From the NCBI RefSeq assembly GCF_022664455.2, contig NZ_JAKRKC020000002.1:1302001-1366000 (forward strand): 64,000 bases of DNA, written 5' to 3'. Position 1 is the first letter of the stretch, and each line of letters begins with the position of its first letter. The position numbers were made by a program, and so were the translations under genes. Positions 33,339 through 41,380 of this stretch are shown one piece after another. The stretch comes from Actinomadura luzonensis. Lineage in GTDB: Bacteria > Actinomycetota > Actinomycetes > Streptosporangiales > Streptosporangiaceae. The notes under the pieces are model-generated. The model saw only the letters and a list, made by a program, of their open reading frames with translations, was not told where the DNA came from and ran no database searches.

Positions 33339-34120
33339 CAGGGCAGCCAGCTCACCCGGCCGCGCAGGAACGCGTACCCGACGAAGGCCACCGCGTCGAT
33401 CAGCGTGTGCGCCACGACGAGCGGCGCGGTCCGCCCCCACCGCTGGTAGGCCCGCCCGAACACGACGCCCATCACCACGTTCCCGGCGAACCCGCCGAAG
33501 CCCTGATACAGGTGGTACGACCCCCGCAGCAGCGACGACACGACCACCGCCCGCCACGGCGACCAGCCGGCCTGCCCCAGCCGGTGCAGCAGGTACCCGG
33601 CGACCAGCACCTCCTCCAGCACCCCGTTCTGCGCCGCGGCCAGCAGCAGCACCGGCACCTGCCACCAGACCTCGGGCAGCGCGCCGGGCACGACGGTGAG
33701 GTTGACGCCGGAGGCCCACACCGCCAGGTAGAACGCGAGCCCGCTGCCGCCGATCAGGGCCGCGAGCAGCACGCCGCGCAGCAGGTCCCGGCGGGGCTCG
33801 CGCAGGTCGGCGCCGATCGTGCGCAGCGACTCCCCGGAGCGCGCCAGCAGGTAGGCCACCAGCCCGACCGGCGCGACCGCCACCGCGATCTGGGAGAGCT
33901 GCAGCGACAGGTCCAGCCACGGCCGCCCCGGCGCCATGGAGCCGACCAGCACCGCGTGCTGGCTCTTCAGCTCCTTCGGCGCGGTGAGCGCCCCGATCAG
34001 CCGGATGAGCGCGATCAGGCCGCTCGCGCCGAGCGAGACCGACATCACGACGAAGATCTCGGCGCCGATGAGCCGGCGCGAGAGCGCGGGCACGGCGGCG
34101 GGCGGCGACTCAGTGCTCAT
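33338..34120 (-). CDS. CPBP-family intramembrane metalloprotease
   Basis: This 260-residue polytopic membrane protein has the Abi/CPBP motifs NGVLEEVLVAGYLLHRL (EExxxR-like, with Gly-Tyr replacing the usual Arg), LLRGSYHLYQGFGGF and VVAHTLIDAVAF. These would place Glu and His ligands of a membrane-embedded active site. The family processes CaaX-type or unrelated membrane substrates. The start ATG 34120 follows TAATCT by 6 nt, so it is probably leaderless. It sits between the acyl-CoA dehydrogenase operon and the divergent DUF6285 gene. Confidence 0.88.
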   Translation of the reverse strand: MSTESPPAAVPALSRRLIGAEIFVVMSVSLGASGLIALIRLIGALTAPKELKSQHAVLVGSMAPGRPWLDLSLQLSQIAVAVAPVGLVAYLLARSGESLRTIGADLREPRRDLLRGVLLAALIGGSGLAFYLAVWASGVNLTVVPGALPEVWWQVPVLLLAAAQNGVLEEVLVAGYLLHRLGQAGWSPWRAVVVSSLLRGSYHLYQGFGGFAGNVVMGVVFGRAYQRWGRTAPLVVAHTLIDAVAFVGYAFLRGRVSWLP

Positions 34121-34126
34121 GAGCGC

Positions 34127-34132
34127 AGATTA
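34127..34132 (-). promoter_or_regulatory. Leaderless-type -10 box of the CPBP gene
   Basis: TAATCT (minus strand) is 6 nt upstream of ATG 34120 with no Shine-Dalgarno site. Confidence 0.45.
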
Positions 34133-34200
34133 GCCGCACCCATGGTCGGAACCGGATAAAGGGCCCGGACGGCGGAGCCGGCGTGTGCTAGAGAGGAGCC

Positions 34201-34581
34201 ATGACGCAGACCGGCCCGCACGACGTCCCGACCGCCGCGCAGCTCGTGGCCGCGGTGCGCGACTTCCTCCGCTCGGACGTGCTGCCGGCCGTCGAGGGCC
34301 GCACGCGCTTCCACACCCGGGTCGCGATCAACGTGCTCGGCATGGTGGAGCGGGAGATCGAGCTGGGCCCCGCCCAGGCGGCCGAGCACGCCGCCCGCCT
34401 GGCCGCCCTGGGCGTGCGCGACGACGCCGAGCTGGCCGCCGCCGTCCGCGACGGCGGCCTGCCCGACGACCTGCCCGGCGACCTGCCCGACGACCAGGCG
34501 CTGGTCGCCGCCCTGGAGCAGGCGGTGCGGGCGAAGCTGGCGGTCGCCAACCCCGCCTACCTGCGTTCCGAGGACGGCTGA
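34201..34581 (+). CDS. DUF6285-type protein
   Basis: This 126-residue acidic helical protein begins PTAAQLVAAVRDFLRSDVLP, then FHTRVAINVLGMVEREIELG and a C-terminal AVRAKLAVANPAYL. The pattern matches small proteins usually encoded beside an APH-family kinase and an acyl-CoA dehydrogenase, both of which occur 1-3 kb away on the other strand. It probably assists that pathway (inference). GAGAGGAG just upstream supports ATG 34201. It includes a short direct repeat encoding PDDLPGDLPDD. It is convergent with the symporter, with a 4-bp gap. Confidence 0.75.
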   Translation: MTQTGPHDVPTAAQLVAAVRDFLRSDVLPAVEGRTRFHTRVAINVLGMVEREIELGPAQAAEHAARLAALGVRDDAELAAAVRDGGLPDDLPGDLPDDQALVAALEQAVRAKLAVANPAYLRSEDG

Positions 34582-34585
34582 GCGG

Positions 34586-36196
34586 TCAGTGCGAGGCGCT
34601 GAGGTCGAGGTCCTTGACCCGCGGGTCGCCCTCGTCCACGAAGTAGTGCTCGCGCTTGGTCACGTCCGCCCCGTCGGCGACCTTGAACGCCCGGAACGCC
34701 AGCGTGCCGAGCGCCGCCACCACCAGGTTGACGATCAGCGCCAGGAACCCGGCGTAGATCGTCATCTTGGTGTCGAACCCGAGGTTGGCCAGGCCGAACG
34801 CCGAGCCGCCGAAGTGCGCCTTGCCGTTGGCCGGGTTCGGGATGAGGTAGAGCATCCACATGCCGGCGGCGAGGCCGGCCGCCCAGCCCGCGAGCAGGCC
34901 GCCCTTGTGGAACCAGCGCGTGTAGAGGCCGAGCGCGACCGCCGGCAGCGTCTGCAGGATGATCACGCCGCCGATGAGCTGGAGGTCGATCGAGAACTGC
35001 GGGTCCAGCAGCAGGATGCACAGCACCGCGCCCACCTTGACCAGCAGCGACGTGATCTTGGAGACCTTGGCCTCCTGGGCGTCGGTGGCGTGCTTGTTCA
35101 GGTACTCGCGGTAGATGTTGCGGGTGAACAGGTTGGCCGCCGCGATCGACATGATGGCGGCCGGGACGAGCGCGCCGATGCCGATGGCCGCGTAGGCGAC
35201 GCCGGTGAACCAGTCGGGGAAGAGCTGGTCGAACAGCATCGGCACGATCGTGTTGGTGTCGGCCTTGCCGTTGGCGCCGACGACCGGCTTGGTGCCGGCC
35301 GCGATCGCCATGAAGCCGAGCAGCGCGATCAGGCCGAGCACGAGGCTGTAGGCGGGCAGGGCCGACATGTTCCGCTTGATGACGTTGCGGTTCTTGGAGG
35401 CCAGCACGCCGGTGAGGCTGTGCGGGTAGAGGAACAGCGCCAGCGCCGAGCCGAAGGCCAGCGTCACGTACTGGAGCTGGTTGGTGGAGGTCAGCGTGAT
35501 GCCGTCGGCCGGGTTGGGCGTGGCGGCGAACTTCTTCGCGGCCGCGTCGAAGATGGTGCCCCAGCCGCCCAGCTTGGCCGGGATGTAGAGGACGGCGACC
35601 AGGATCACGATGTAGATGAGCGCGTCCTTGACGAACGCGATCAGCGCGGGCGCGCGCAGCCCCGACTGGTAGGTGTAGGCCGCCAGGATCGCGAAGGCGA
35701 TGATGATCGGCAGGTGGCCGGTGATCCCCATCGACTTCAGCACGGCCTCGATGCCGACGAGCTGGAGCGCGATGTACGGCATCGTGGCCACCAGGCCGGT
35801 GATCGCGATGGCGAGGGCCAGCGTCGGCGAGCCGAACCTGGCCCGCACGAAGTCGGCCGGCGTCACGAAGCCGTGCACGTGCGAGACCGACCACATCCGG
35901 GTCAGCACCAGGAACACCAGCGGGTAGACCACCACGGTGTAGGGCAGCGCGTAGAAGCCGAGCGCGCCCGCCCCGAACACCAGCGCCGGCACCGCGACGA
36001 AGGTGTAGGCGGTGTAGAGGTCGCCGCCCACCAGGAACCAGGTGATCCAGGAGCCGAAGTTGCGCCCGCCGAGACCCCACTCGTGCAGGCTTTCGATGGA
36101 CTCCGGCCGGCGCCAGCGGGCCGCGACGAAGCCCATGGCGCTCACGACGAGGAACAGGACGACGAAGACGACCAGCTCGGTCGTGTGCCCGCTCAC
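34586..36196 (-). CDS. mctP: Sodium:solute symporter, monocarboxylate uptake type
   Basis: This 536-residue SSS-family carrier has about 13 transmembrane helices, beginning TTELVVFVVLFLVVSAMGFV and EWGLGGRNFGSWITWFLVGG. The family-typical GGRNFGSWITW motif and YTYQSGLRAPALIAFVKDAL (sodium-binding region) are present. The combination with a short DUF3311 partner is characteristic of MctP/MctC-type acetate, propionate or pyruvate permeases, consistent with a nearby prpE gene. GTG 36196 overlaps the DUF3311 stop by 4 bp. Confidence 0.9.
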   Translation of the reverse strand: MSGHTTELVVFVVLFLVVSAMGFVAARWRRPESIESLHEWGLGGRNFGSWITWFLVGGDLYTAYTFVAVPALVFGAGALGFYALPYTVVVYPLVFLVLTRMWSVSHVHGFVTPADFVRARFGSPTLALAIAITGLVATMPYIALQLVGIEAVLKSMGITGHLPIIIAFAILAAYTYQSGLRAPALIAFVKDALIYIVILVAVLYIPAKLGGWGTIFDAAAKKFAATPNPADGITLTSTNQLQYVTLAFGSALALFLYPHSLTGVLASKNRNVIKRNMSALPAYSLVLGLIALLGFMAIAAGTKPVVGANGKADTNTIVPMLFDQLFPDWFTGVAYAAIGIGALVPAAIMSIAAANLFTRNIYREYLNKHATDAQEAKVSKITSLLVKVGAVLCILLLDPQFSIDLQLIGGVIILQTLPAVALGLYTRWFHKGGLLAGWAAGLAAGMWMLYLIPNPANGKAHFGGSAFGLANLGFDTKMTIYAGFLALIVNLVVAALGTLAFRAFKVADGADVTKREHYFVDEGDPRVKDLDLSASH

Positions 36197-36402
36197 TTGG
36201 TCATCCTGTAGACGATCGTGGTGCACGTGACGCCGACCGCGATGAAGGCGATCTGCAGCCAGTAGAACAGCGGGAAGCCGAGCAGGCGCGGCTCGTCCGC
36301 GTTGAACAGGAAGGTCAGCAGCGGCAGCACGATCGGCAGGACCAGCAGCCAGTTCCAGGGGCTGCGGTCGGTGCGTGGCTGTCCGGGTTCCCCGGTAGTC
36401 AT
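36193..36402 (-). CDS. DUF3311 small membrane protein (symporter partner)
   Basis: This 69-residue protein has two helices, WNWLLVLPIVLPLLTFLFN and FPLFYWLQIAFIAVGVTCTT. It matches the small subunit-like proteins encoded directly before SSS monocarboxylate permeases. ATG 36402 follows GGAGGG by 3 bases. An open frame continues upstream to 36462 but lacks a ribosome-binding site. It is coupled to the symporter gene through GTGA. Confidence 0.88.
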   Translation of the reverse strand: MTTGEPGQPRTDRSPWNWLLVLPIVLPLLTFLFNADEPRLLGFPLFYWLQIAFIAVGVTCTTIVYRMTK

Positions 36403-36421
36403 CGGCCCTCCGATGGCGAAG

Positions 36422-36450
36422 GTCAGGGGCCGGCGATGACCGCCCCTGAC
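36422..36450 (-). promoter_or_regulatory. Leader hairpin before the symporter operon
   Basis: GTCAGGGGC (36422-36430) and GCCCCTGAC (36442-36450) are perfect 9-bp inverted repeats around an 11-base loop. The hairpin lies 20-48 bp upstream of the DUF3311 start, inside the expected 5' untranslated region. It could be an attenuator, an mRNA-stability element or a protein-binding site. Confidence 0.5.
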
Positions 36451-36497
36451 AGGTAGCGTCAACGGAGGGACATTAGCTTTACGGCGGTATTAAACCC

Positions 36498-36539
36498 AAT
36501 GTCGGAGACATTACGGTTTGGCCTAAATGTCGGGACGTT
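36498..36539. promoter_or_regulatory. Two palindromic operator-like sites upstream of the symporter operon
   Basis: Site A is AATGTC-GGA-GACATT (36498-36512, perfect). Site B is AATGTC-GG-GACGTT (36526-36539, one mismatch). Their left arms are 28 bp apart, between 2.5 and 3 helical turns. TAATGT on the minus strand between these and the gene could be the -10. A dimeric regulator such as a GntR or TetR protein is suggested; the rest of the 36403-36640 interval is AT-rich non-coding sequence. Confidence 0.55.
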
Positions 36540-36640
36540 GTCTCAACATCCGGGACGAACGCCGGTGAAGCCGCAGGTCCTGGCCTCGCACTCTAGTTAC
36601 CGGCGGGTCGCGTGCCTCCCGGTGATCGGCGAATGGTCGG

Positions 36641-37270
36641 TTACTCGCGCCGAACGGTCAGCTCGTCGGCGATGTCCCGGGTGCCGTAGCCCTCGGGAGC
36701 GGGCACCTCGGCGACCGGGTCCGGCCGGTCGTCGAACTCCAGGCGCAGCGCCCGCGCCATCGTGGCGTGCATCTCGTACATGCACGTCACGTACGTCAGC
36801 TCCAGGATCTGCTCGTCCGGCAGGTGCCGCTGGAGCACGGCGAACACCTCGTCCGGCACCCGGCCGCCGTCCAGCACCAGCGCGTCGGCGTAGGCCAGCA
36901 CCGCCCGCTCCAGCTCGCCGAACAGGTCGCTCACCGGCCAGCAGGAGACGGCCGCCACCTTCTCCTCCGGCACGCCGAGCGCCCTGAGCTGCTTGCAGTG
37001 CTGGGAGTAGACGAACCGGCTCTGCCGCGCCCACCCGGCCCGCACCTGGCCCAGCTCGCGCAGCACCGGGTCCAGCGCCGACTCCCGGTAGAGCTGGAAG
37101 CCCTTGACGCAGTGCCGGAAGATGCGCGGCTCCAGCGCGAAGACCTCCCACCAGTCGCCCGGCGAGCCCGTCGCGGTGCCCTCCCGGCCCGGGGCGAACA
37201 GCCGGTCGTGGAAGAACGTGACCACCGGGTCGGTCATCTCCTCGCGCGGCACCCGGCGCAGGCGCGGCAT
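36641..37270 (-). CDS. AhpD-like / carboxymuconolactone decarboxylase family protein
   Basis: This 209-residue helical protein has PGDWWEVFALEPRIFRHCVK at the start of the core and VYSQHCKQLRALGVPEEKVA carrying the family's SxHCKxxRxxG signature (E-x-x-x-x-Q-H-C type active region). It ends with LPDEQILELTYVTCMYEMHA. Such proteins act as peroxidase-like or decarboxylase enzymes using Cys and His. ATG 37270 overlaps the VOC stop by one base (TGATG), indicating coupling. Confidence 0.85.
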   Translation of the reverse strand: MPRLRRVPREEMTDPVVTFFHDRLFAPGREGTATGSPGDWWEVFALEPRIFRHCVKGFQLYRESALDPVLRELGQVRAGWARQSRFVYSQHCKQLRALGVPEEKVAAVSCWPVSDLFGELERAVLAYADALVLDGGRVPDEVFAVLQRHLPDEQILELTYVTCMYEMHATMARALRLEFDDRPDPVAEVPAPEGYGTRDIADELTVRRE

Positions 37271-37818
37271 CAGACGGTCCGATCGGCGGCCGTCTTCGGC
37301 TCGTGGCGCACGTCGCCGGGCCGGCCCACCTCGCGAGTCCAGGCGGCGAACTCGACCAGCACGCCGTCGGGGTCCTTGAAGTAGATCGAGCGGACGAACA
37401 CCCCGTCGTGCATCTCGGGCGCCACGCCGAACTCGCTGTCGTCGTGGTTGAGCAGCACGCCGACGTCGATGCCCTTGGCGACGAGCCGGTCGCGGTACTC
37501 CTCGATCCGCTCCGGCGGCACGTCGAAGGCGATGTGGTTCATGGAGCCGACGGCCGACAGCAGCTCGCCCCGGTCGGGCAGGTTGCGCGGCGCGGACACG
37601 CCGGGCACGCCCTCGGGCGCGTCGGGGAACCAGAAGAAGGCCAGGGCGTTCCCGCCGCCGCAGTCGAAGAAGAAGTGCTGGCCCCAGCCCATCGGCAGCT
37701 CGATGGTCTTGATCAGCGGCATGCCCAGCACGCCGGAGTAGAAGTCGACCGTCTGCTTCATGTCCGAGCAGACCAGCGCGACGTGGTTGACGCCGCGGAG
37801 CTCGAATTCGCTGTTCAT
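37270..37818 (-). CDS. VOC-family dioxygenase/glyoxalase-like protein
   Basis: This 182-residue protein has two beta-alpha-beta-beta-beta modules: GVNHVALVCSDMKQTVDFYS (first metal His) and MNHIAFDVPPERIEEYRDRL (second His), ending in FVRSIYFKDPDGVLVEFAAW with the metal-binding Glu. This resembles extradiol dioxygenases or glyoxalases. ATG 37818 has CGGAG 7 nt upstream. It is coupled to the AhpD-like gene, suggesting a two-step catabolic reaction on an aromatic or lactone substrate (inference). Divergent from the SDR gene. Confidence 0.88.
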   Translation of the reverse strand: MNSEFELRGVNHVALVCSDMKQTVDFYSGVLGMPLIKTIELPMGWGQHFFFDCGGGNALAFFWFPDAPEGVPGVSAPRNLPDRGELLSAVGSMNHIAFDVPPERIEEYRDRLVAKGIDVGVLLNHDDSEFGVAPEMHDGVFVRSIYFKDPDGVLVEFAAWTREVGRPGDVRHEPKTAADRTV

Positions 37819-37896
37819 GGTAACTCCGTACTTATCACAGGGGCGCGGCATAAAACATGACATGAGGTGTCCTCTTTCGCGGCCAGCATCGTCGTC

Positions 37897-38787
37897 ATGA
37901 TTGCTTTGGTTGCGGGAGCGACCCGCGGGACGGGACGGGGCATCGCGGTGGCCCTGGGCGAGATCGGCGCGACCGTCTACTGCACCGGCCGCAGCACCCG
38001 GGAGCGGCGCTCGGAGATCGACCGGCCGGAGACCATCGAGGAGACCGCCGAGCTGGTGACGGCGGCCGGCGGCACCGGCATCCCGGTCCGCGCCGACCAC
38101 CTCGAACCCGGCGAGGTGGCCGCGCTCGCCGAGCGCGTGGACCGCGAGCAGGGCCGGCTCGACGTGCTGGTCAACGACGTGTGGGGGAGCGACCACCTGT
38201 GGTCGTGGGACACCCCGGTCTGGAAGCACGACCTGGACAAGGGGCTGCGGCTGCTGCGCCTCGCGGTCGACACCCACATCATCACCAGCAGGTTCCTGCT
38301 GCCGCTGCTCATCAGGAACGAGGGCGGGCTGGCCGTCGAGGTCACCGACGGCACCTGGGAGTTCAACCAGACCCGCTACCGGGAGAACGTCTACTACGAC
38401 CTGGCCAAGATGTCGGTGAACCGGCTCGCGTTCGCCTGGTCGAAGGAGCTGCGCCCGCACGGCGGCACGGCGGTGGCGATCACGCCGGGCTTCCTGCGCT
38501 CGGAGGCCATGCTGGACGGCTTCGGCGTCACCGAGGACACCTGGCGCGAGGCCAAGGCCGACCCCGCCTGGCTGGTGTCGGAGACGCCCGCCTACGCGGG
38601 CCGGGCCGTCGCCGCGCTCGCCGCCGACCCGGACCGGAGCCGCTGGTCGGGCCGGTCGCTGACGAGCGGCGAGCTGGCCGAGGCGTACGGCTTCACCGAC
38701 GTGGACGGCAGCCGCCCCCAGGTGTGGCGCTTCATCACCGAGGTCGTCGAGACGGGAGGGGAGGGCGACCCGGCGGCCTACCGCTGA
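37897..38787 (+). CDS. Short-chain dehydrogenase/reductase
   Basis: This 296-residue protein has the Rossmann motif ALVAGATRGTGRGIAVALGE (TGxxxGxG variant), LDVLVNDVWG replacing the usual NNAG, and the active-site YxxxK as YYDLAKMSVNRLAFAWSKEL. A conserved Ser of the catalytic triad is not obvious; Thr in EVTDGT may replace it. ATG 37897 is chosen to start at the Rossmann strand; GTG 37867 is in frame upstream. It is divergent from the VOC gene and overlaps the convergent WYL gene by 10 bp. Confidence 0.88.
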   Translation: MIALVAGATRGTGRGIAVALGEIGATVYCTGRSTRERRSEIDRPETIEETAELVTAAGGTGIPVRADHLEPGEVAALAERVDREQGRLDVLVNDVWGSDHLWSWDTPVWKHDLDKGLRLLRLAVDTHIITSRFLLPLLIRNEGGLAVEVTDGTWEFNQTRYRENVYYDLAKMSVNRLAFAWSKELRPHGGTAVAITPGFLRSEAMLDGFGVTEDTWREAKADPAWLVSETPAYAGRAVAALAADPDRSRWSGRSLTSGELAEAYGFTDVDGSRPQVWRFITEVVETGGEGDPAAYR

Positions 38788-39740
38788 CCCTCGTACGGGG
38801 CGGCGTACAGGGCGGCGGTGCGGGCGGCGGCCGCGGCGACCATCGCCCGCAGCTCCGGCGGCTCCAGCACCTCCGCCTCCGGCCCGAACCGCAGCACCTG
38901 GGAGAAGGCCACCTCCAGCGACTCGACCGCGAGGCGCACCGTCCCGTCCGGCCGCAGCGAGGCGAGCGCGCCGGCCAGCGCGGCCGGGTCGGCGACGTGC
39001 CGCAGCAGGCGCCGGCCGCGCTCGCTGAGCCGCAGCGTGATCTCCTCGCGCAGCAGCGAGCGGCTGAACTCGGCCGACTGCGCCGCCCAGAACCCGGCCA
39101 GGTCGAAGCCGGGGTCGCGCTCGAAGGTCTCGGGCAGCACGTCCACCTCGCCGAACCGGTGCACCCGGAAGATCAGGAACCGGCCGCCGAGCCGCGCCGC
39201 CAGGTACCAGGCGCCGGCCTTGAGTACCAGCCCGTACGGCTCCAGCGCGCGCGGCCGGTCCTTGTACACGGCCCGCACCCGCCGGTCGTTCCACACCGCC
39301 CTGGCCAGCGGCGCGAGGGCGGCCGGCGGCGGGTCGCCGACGGCGAACCAGCCGGGCGCGTCCAGGTGGAAGCGTTGCGCGGCGGTCGCCGGGGCGTCGC
39401 GCAGCCCGGGGGACAGGGCGGCCGCGGCCTTCAGCCGGGCCGTGGCCGCGACGTCCTGCAGGCCCATCTCGCGCAGCGCGGCCGGCACGCCGGACAGGAA
39501 CAGCGCCTCGGCCTCGGCCCGGTCCAGGCCGGTCAGCCGGGTGCGGTAGCCGTCCAGCAGCCGGTAGCCGCCGCCGCGCCCCCGGTCGGCGTAGACCGGC
39601 ACGCCGGCCTCGGCCAGCGCGAGCACGTCGCGGTGCACGGTGCGCTCGGAGACCTCCAGCTCCTTGGCCAGCTCGGCCGCCGTCATCCCGCCCCGGCCCT
39701 GCAGCAGCAGGACCAGCGACATCAGCCGCGCGGCGCGCAC
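38778..39740 (-). CDS. WYL-domain transcriptional regulator
   Basis: This 320-residue protein has an N-terminal HTH_11-type winged helix: AARLMSLVLLLQGRGGMTAA then LAKELEVSERTVHRDVLALA, with a wing VYADRGRGGGYRLLDG. A WYL domain follows, with RAVYKDRPRALEPYGLVLKA and GAWYLAARLGGRFLIFRVHR. GTG 39740 reproduces the usual start (RAARLMSL) of the family and overlaps the upstream hydrolase by 19 bp. ATG 39722 is the alternative. WYL regulators often bind nucleic acid or nucleotide ligands. Confidence 0.9.
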   Translation of the reverse strand: MRAARLMSLVLLLQGRGGMTAAELAKELEVSERTVHRDVLALAEAGVPVYADRGRGGGYRLLDGYRTRLTGLDRAEAEALFLSGVPAALREMGLQDVAATARLKAAAALSPGLRDAPATAAQRFHLDAPGWFAVGDPPPAALAPLARAVWNDRRVRAVYKDRPRALEPYGLVLKAGAWYLAARLGGRFLIFRVHRFGEVDVLPETFERDPGFDLAGFWAAQSAEFSRSLLREEITLRLSERGRRLLRHVADPAALAGALASLRPDGTVRLAVESLEVAFSQVLRFGPEAEVLEPPELRAMVAAAAARTAALYAAPYEGQR

Positions 39741-41299
39741 AGCGGCAGCACCACGGCCGACGGCAGCCCGGGGGAGTGGAACACCTCGACCTCGGCGGGC
39801 ACCATCGGCCCGCCGTGCGCGAGGGGATGACCGGTGCCCGGGTTGCGGGCGATCGTCGGGTACGCCCCGGCCGCCACGTGCACCCGGACCCGGTGGCCGC
39901 GCCGGAAGCGGTGCGCCATCGGCCACAGGTCCACCTGGACCCGCCGCACGCCCTCCGGCGCCGGACCGAGCCGGCGCACGCCCTCGCACACGTTCAGCGA
40001 GCGCCCGTCCGGCGCCACGTCGCAGACCCGCACCACGACGTCAACGTACGGCGTGCTGGAGCGCACGAACAAATCGGCGCGCACGGGGCCGATCATCTCC
40101 ACGCCCGCCTCCAGCGCGGGCGAGCTGTAGACCAGCACGTCGCGGCGCTCCTCCAGCCTGCGCTGGTCGCGCGGCCGGGAGTCGCCGAGCAGCGTCGGGC
40201 CGCCGATCACCGGCGTCGGGCGGGCCGGGTCGTAGCGGAAGCGGTCGGGGCCGGACTCCAGCGGGCCGTCCACGCCGAGCCCGAAGCCGTGCTGCAGGTG
40301 CCAGCGCTGCTCGCGCACGCCCGGCACCGGCCAGTCGGGGTAGTCGCGCCACTCCTCCGCCCCCGTCACGTACACGCGCACCGGGTCCGGCCGCAGCCGC
40401 GACGGGTCGCCCATGAGGTGCGCGCGGAACCAGGCCGACGCCTCGGCCATGGTGGGGCGGGCGTGCCGGGCGTCGATGTGGTACCAGGGGCCGATCGTCA
40501 GGTGCGGGCGGCGGCCCGCCCGGCGCATCGCCGCGTAGTCCTGGAGCTGCCACGGCAGGAACACGTCGTACCAGCCGCCCAGCATGGTGACGGCCGCGTC
40601 CACCTCGCCCACCTTCGGCGAGAAGTCCCGCTTGTCCCAGTACGGCACCGCCGGGTCGGCGTGGTGCGTCACCAGGTCCCGGAAGAACGGCAGCGGCCGG
40701 CCCGCCGACAGCAGGTCCAGCTCGTGCACCGGCCGCCCCGACAGCACCGCCCGGCGGGTCAGGCGCGGCGCGGTCAGCACCGCCGCCCCGCCGAAGCGGC
40801 GCGACATGCCATCGGTCAGCGTCGTCCAGCTCAGCGCCGACTCCAGCGCGAACGCGCCGCCCACGTAGGCGGCGTCGCGGAACTGGGAGGCGGTGATCTG
40901 GGTCGCCATGGCCTTCAGGTCCGGCCCGGCGTAGGGGGCGACGGCCCACTGCGTGTAGCCGAGGTAGGAGGGGCCGAACATGGCGAACGAGCCGCCGTAC
41001 CAGGGCTGCGCGCGCAGCCAGGCGACGGTGGCCAGGCCGTCCTCGTGCTCGTCGCCGAGCGGGTCCAGGGTGCCGCCGGAGCCGAAGCCGCCCCGGCAGC
41101 TCTGGATGACGACGTGGAAGCCCTGCCGGGCGAACCCCCGGCCGTACAGCAGCCCGAACAGGCCGCGCCGCCCGTACGGGGAGCGGATCAGGACGACGGG
41201 CGCCCGCCGCGCCCCCGCCGGGGCGTAGTGGTCGGCCAGCAGCCGCACTCCGTCGGGCATCGGCACCGGGAGGTCGCGCTGGAGCCGGACACGTCTCAT
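39722..41299 (-). CDS. CocE/NonD-family serine hydrolase
   Basis: This 525-residue alpha/beta hydrolase of the X-Pro dipeptidyl-peptidase S15 / cocaine esterase type has the opening GVRLLADHYAPAG and PVVLIRSPYGRRG. The nucleophile elbow is FAMFGPSYLGYTQW (GxSYxG, Ser). LGGWYDVFLPW carries the Asp and HLTIGPWYHIDARHARP the His. A C-terminal jelly-roll domain follows, with VRADLFVRSSTPYVDVVVRV. It hydrolyses esters or amides; the substrate is unknown. ATG 41299 is chosen; an upstream GTG at 41353 is open but lacks support. No signal peptide is seen. Confidence 0.9.
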   Translation of the reverse strand: MRRVRLQRDLPVPMPDGVRLLADHYAPAGARRAPVVLIRSPYGRRGLFGLLYGRGFARQGFHVVIQSCRGGFGSGGTLDPLGDEHEDGLATVAWLRAQPWYGGSFAMFGPSYLGYTQWAVAPYAGPDLKAMATQITASQFRDAAYVGGAFALESALSWTTLTDGMSRRFGGAAVLTAPRLTRRAVLSGRPVHELDLLSAGRPLPFFRDLVTHHADPAVPYWDKRDFSPKVGEVDAAVTMLGGWYDVFLPWQLQDYAAMRRAGRRPHLTIGPWYHIDARHARPTMAEASAWFRAHLMGDPSRLRPDPVRVYVTGAEEWRDYPDWPVPGVREQRWHLQHGFGLGVDGPLESGPDRFRYDPARPTPVIGGPTLLGDSRPRDQRRLEERRDVLVYSSPALEAGVEMIGPVRADLFVRSSTPYVDVVVRVCDVAPDGRSLNVCEGVRRLGPAPEGVRRVQVDLWPMAHRFRRGHRVRVHVAAGAYPTIARNPGTGHPLAHGGPMVPAEVEVFHSPGLPSAVVLPLCAPRG

Positions 41300-41380
41300 G
41301 TACCTACCAGTAACATGTGCCGGCCCGGCCGCGGTAGCCCCGGGCAGGGCCACTCAGGGACCCGCCCGGGGACGCGACCG

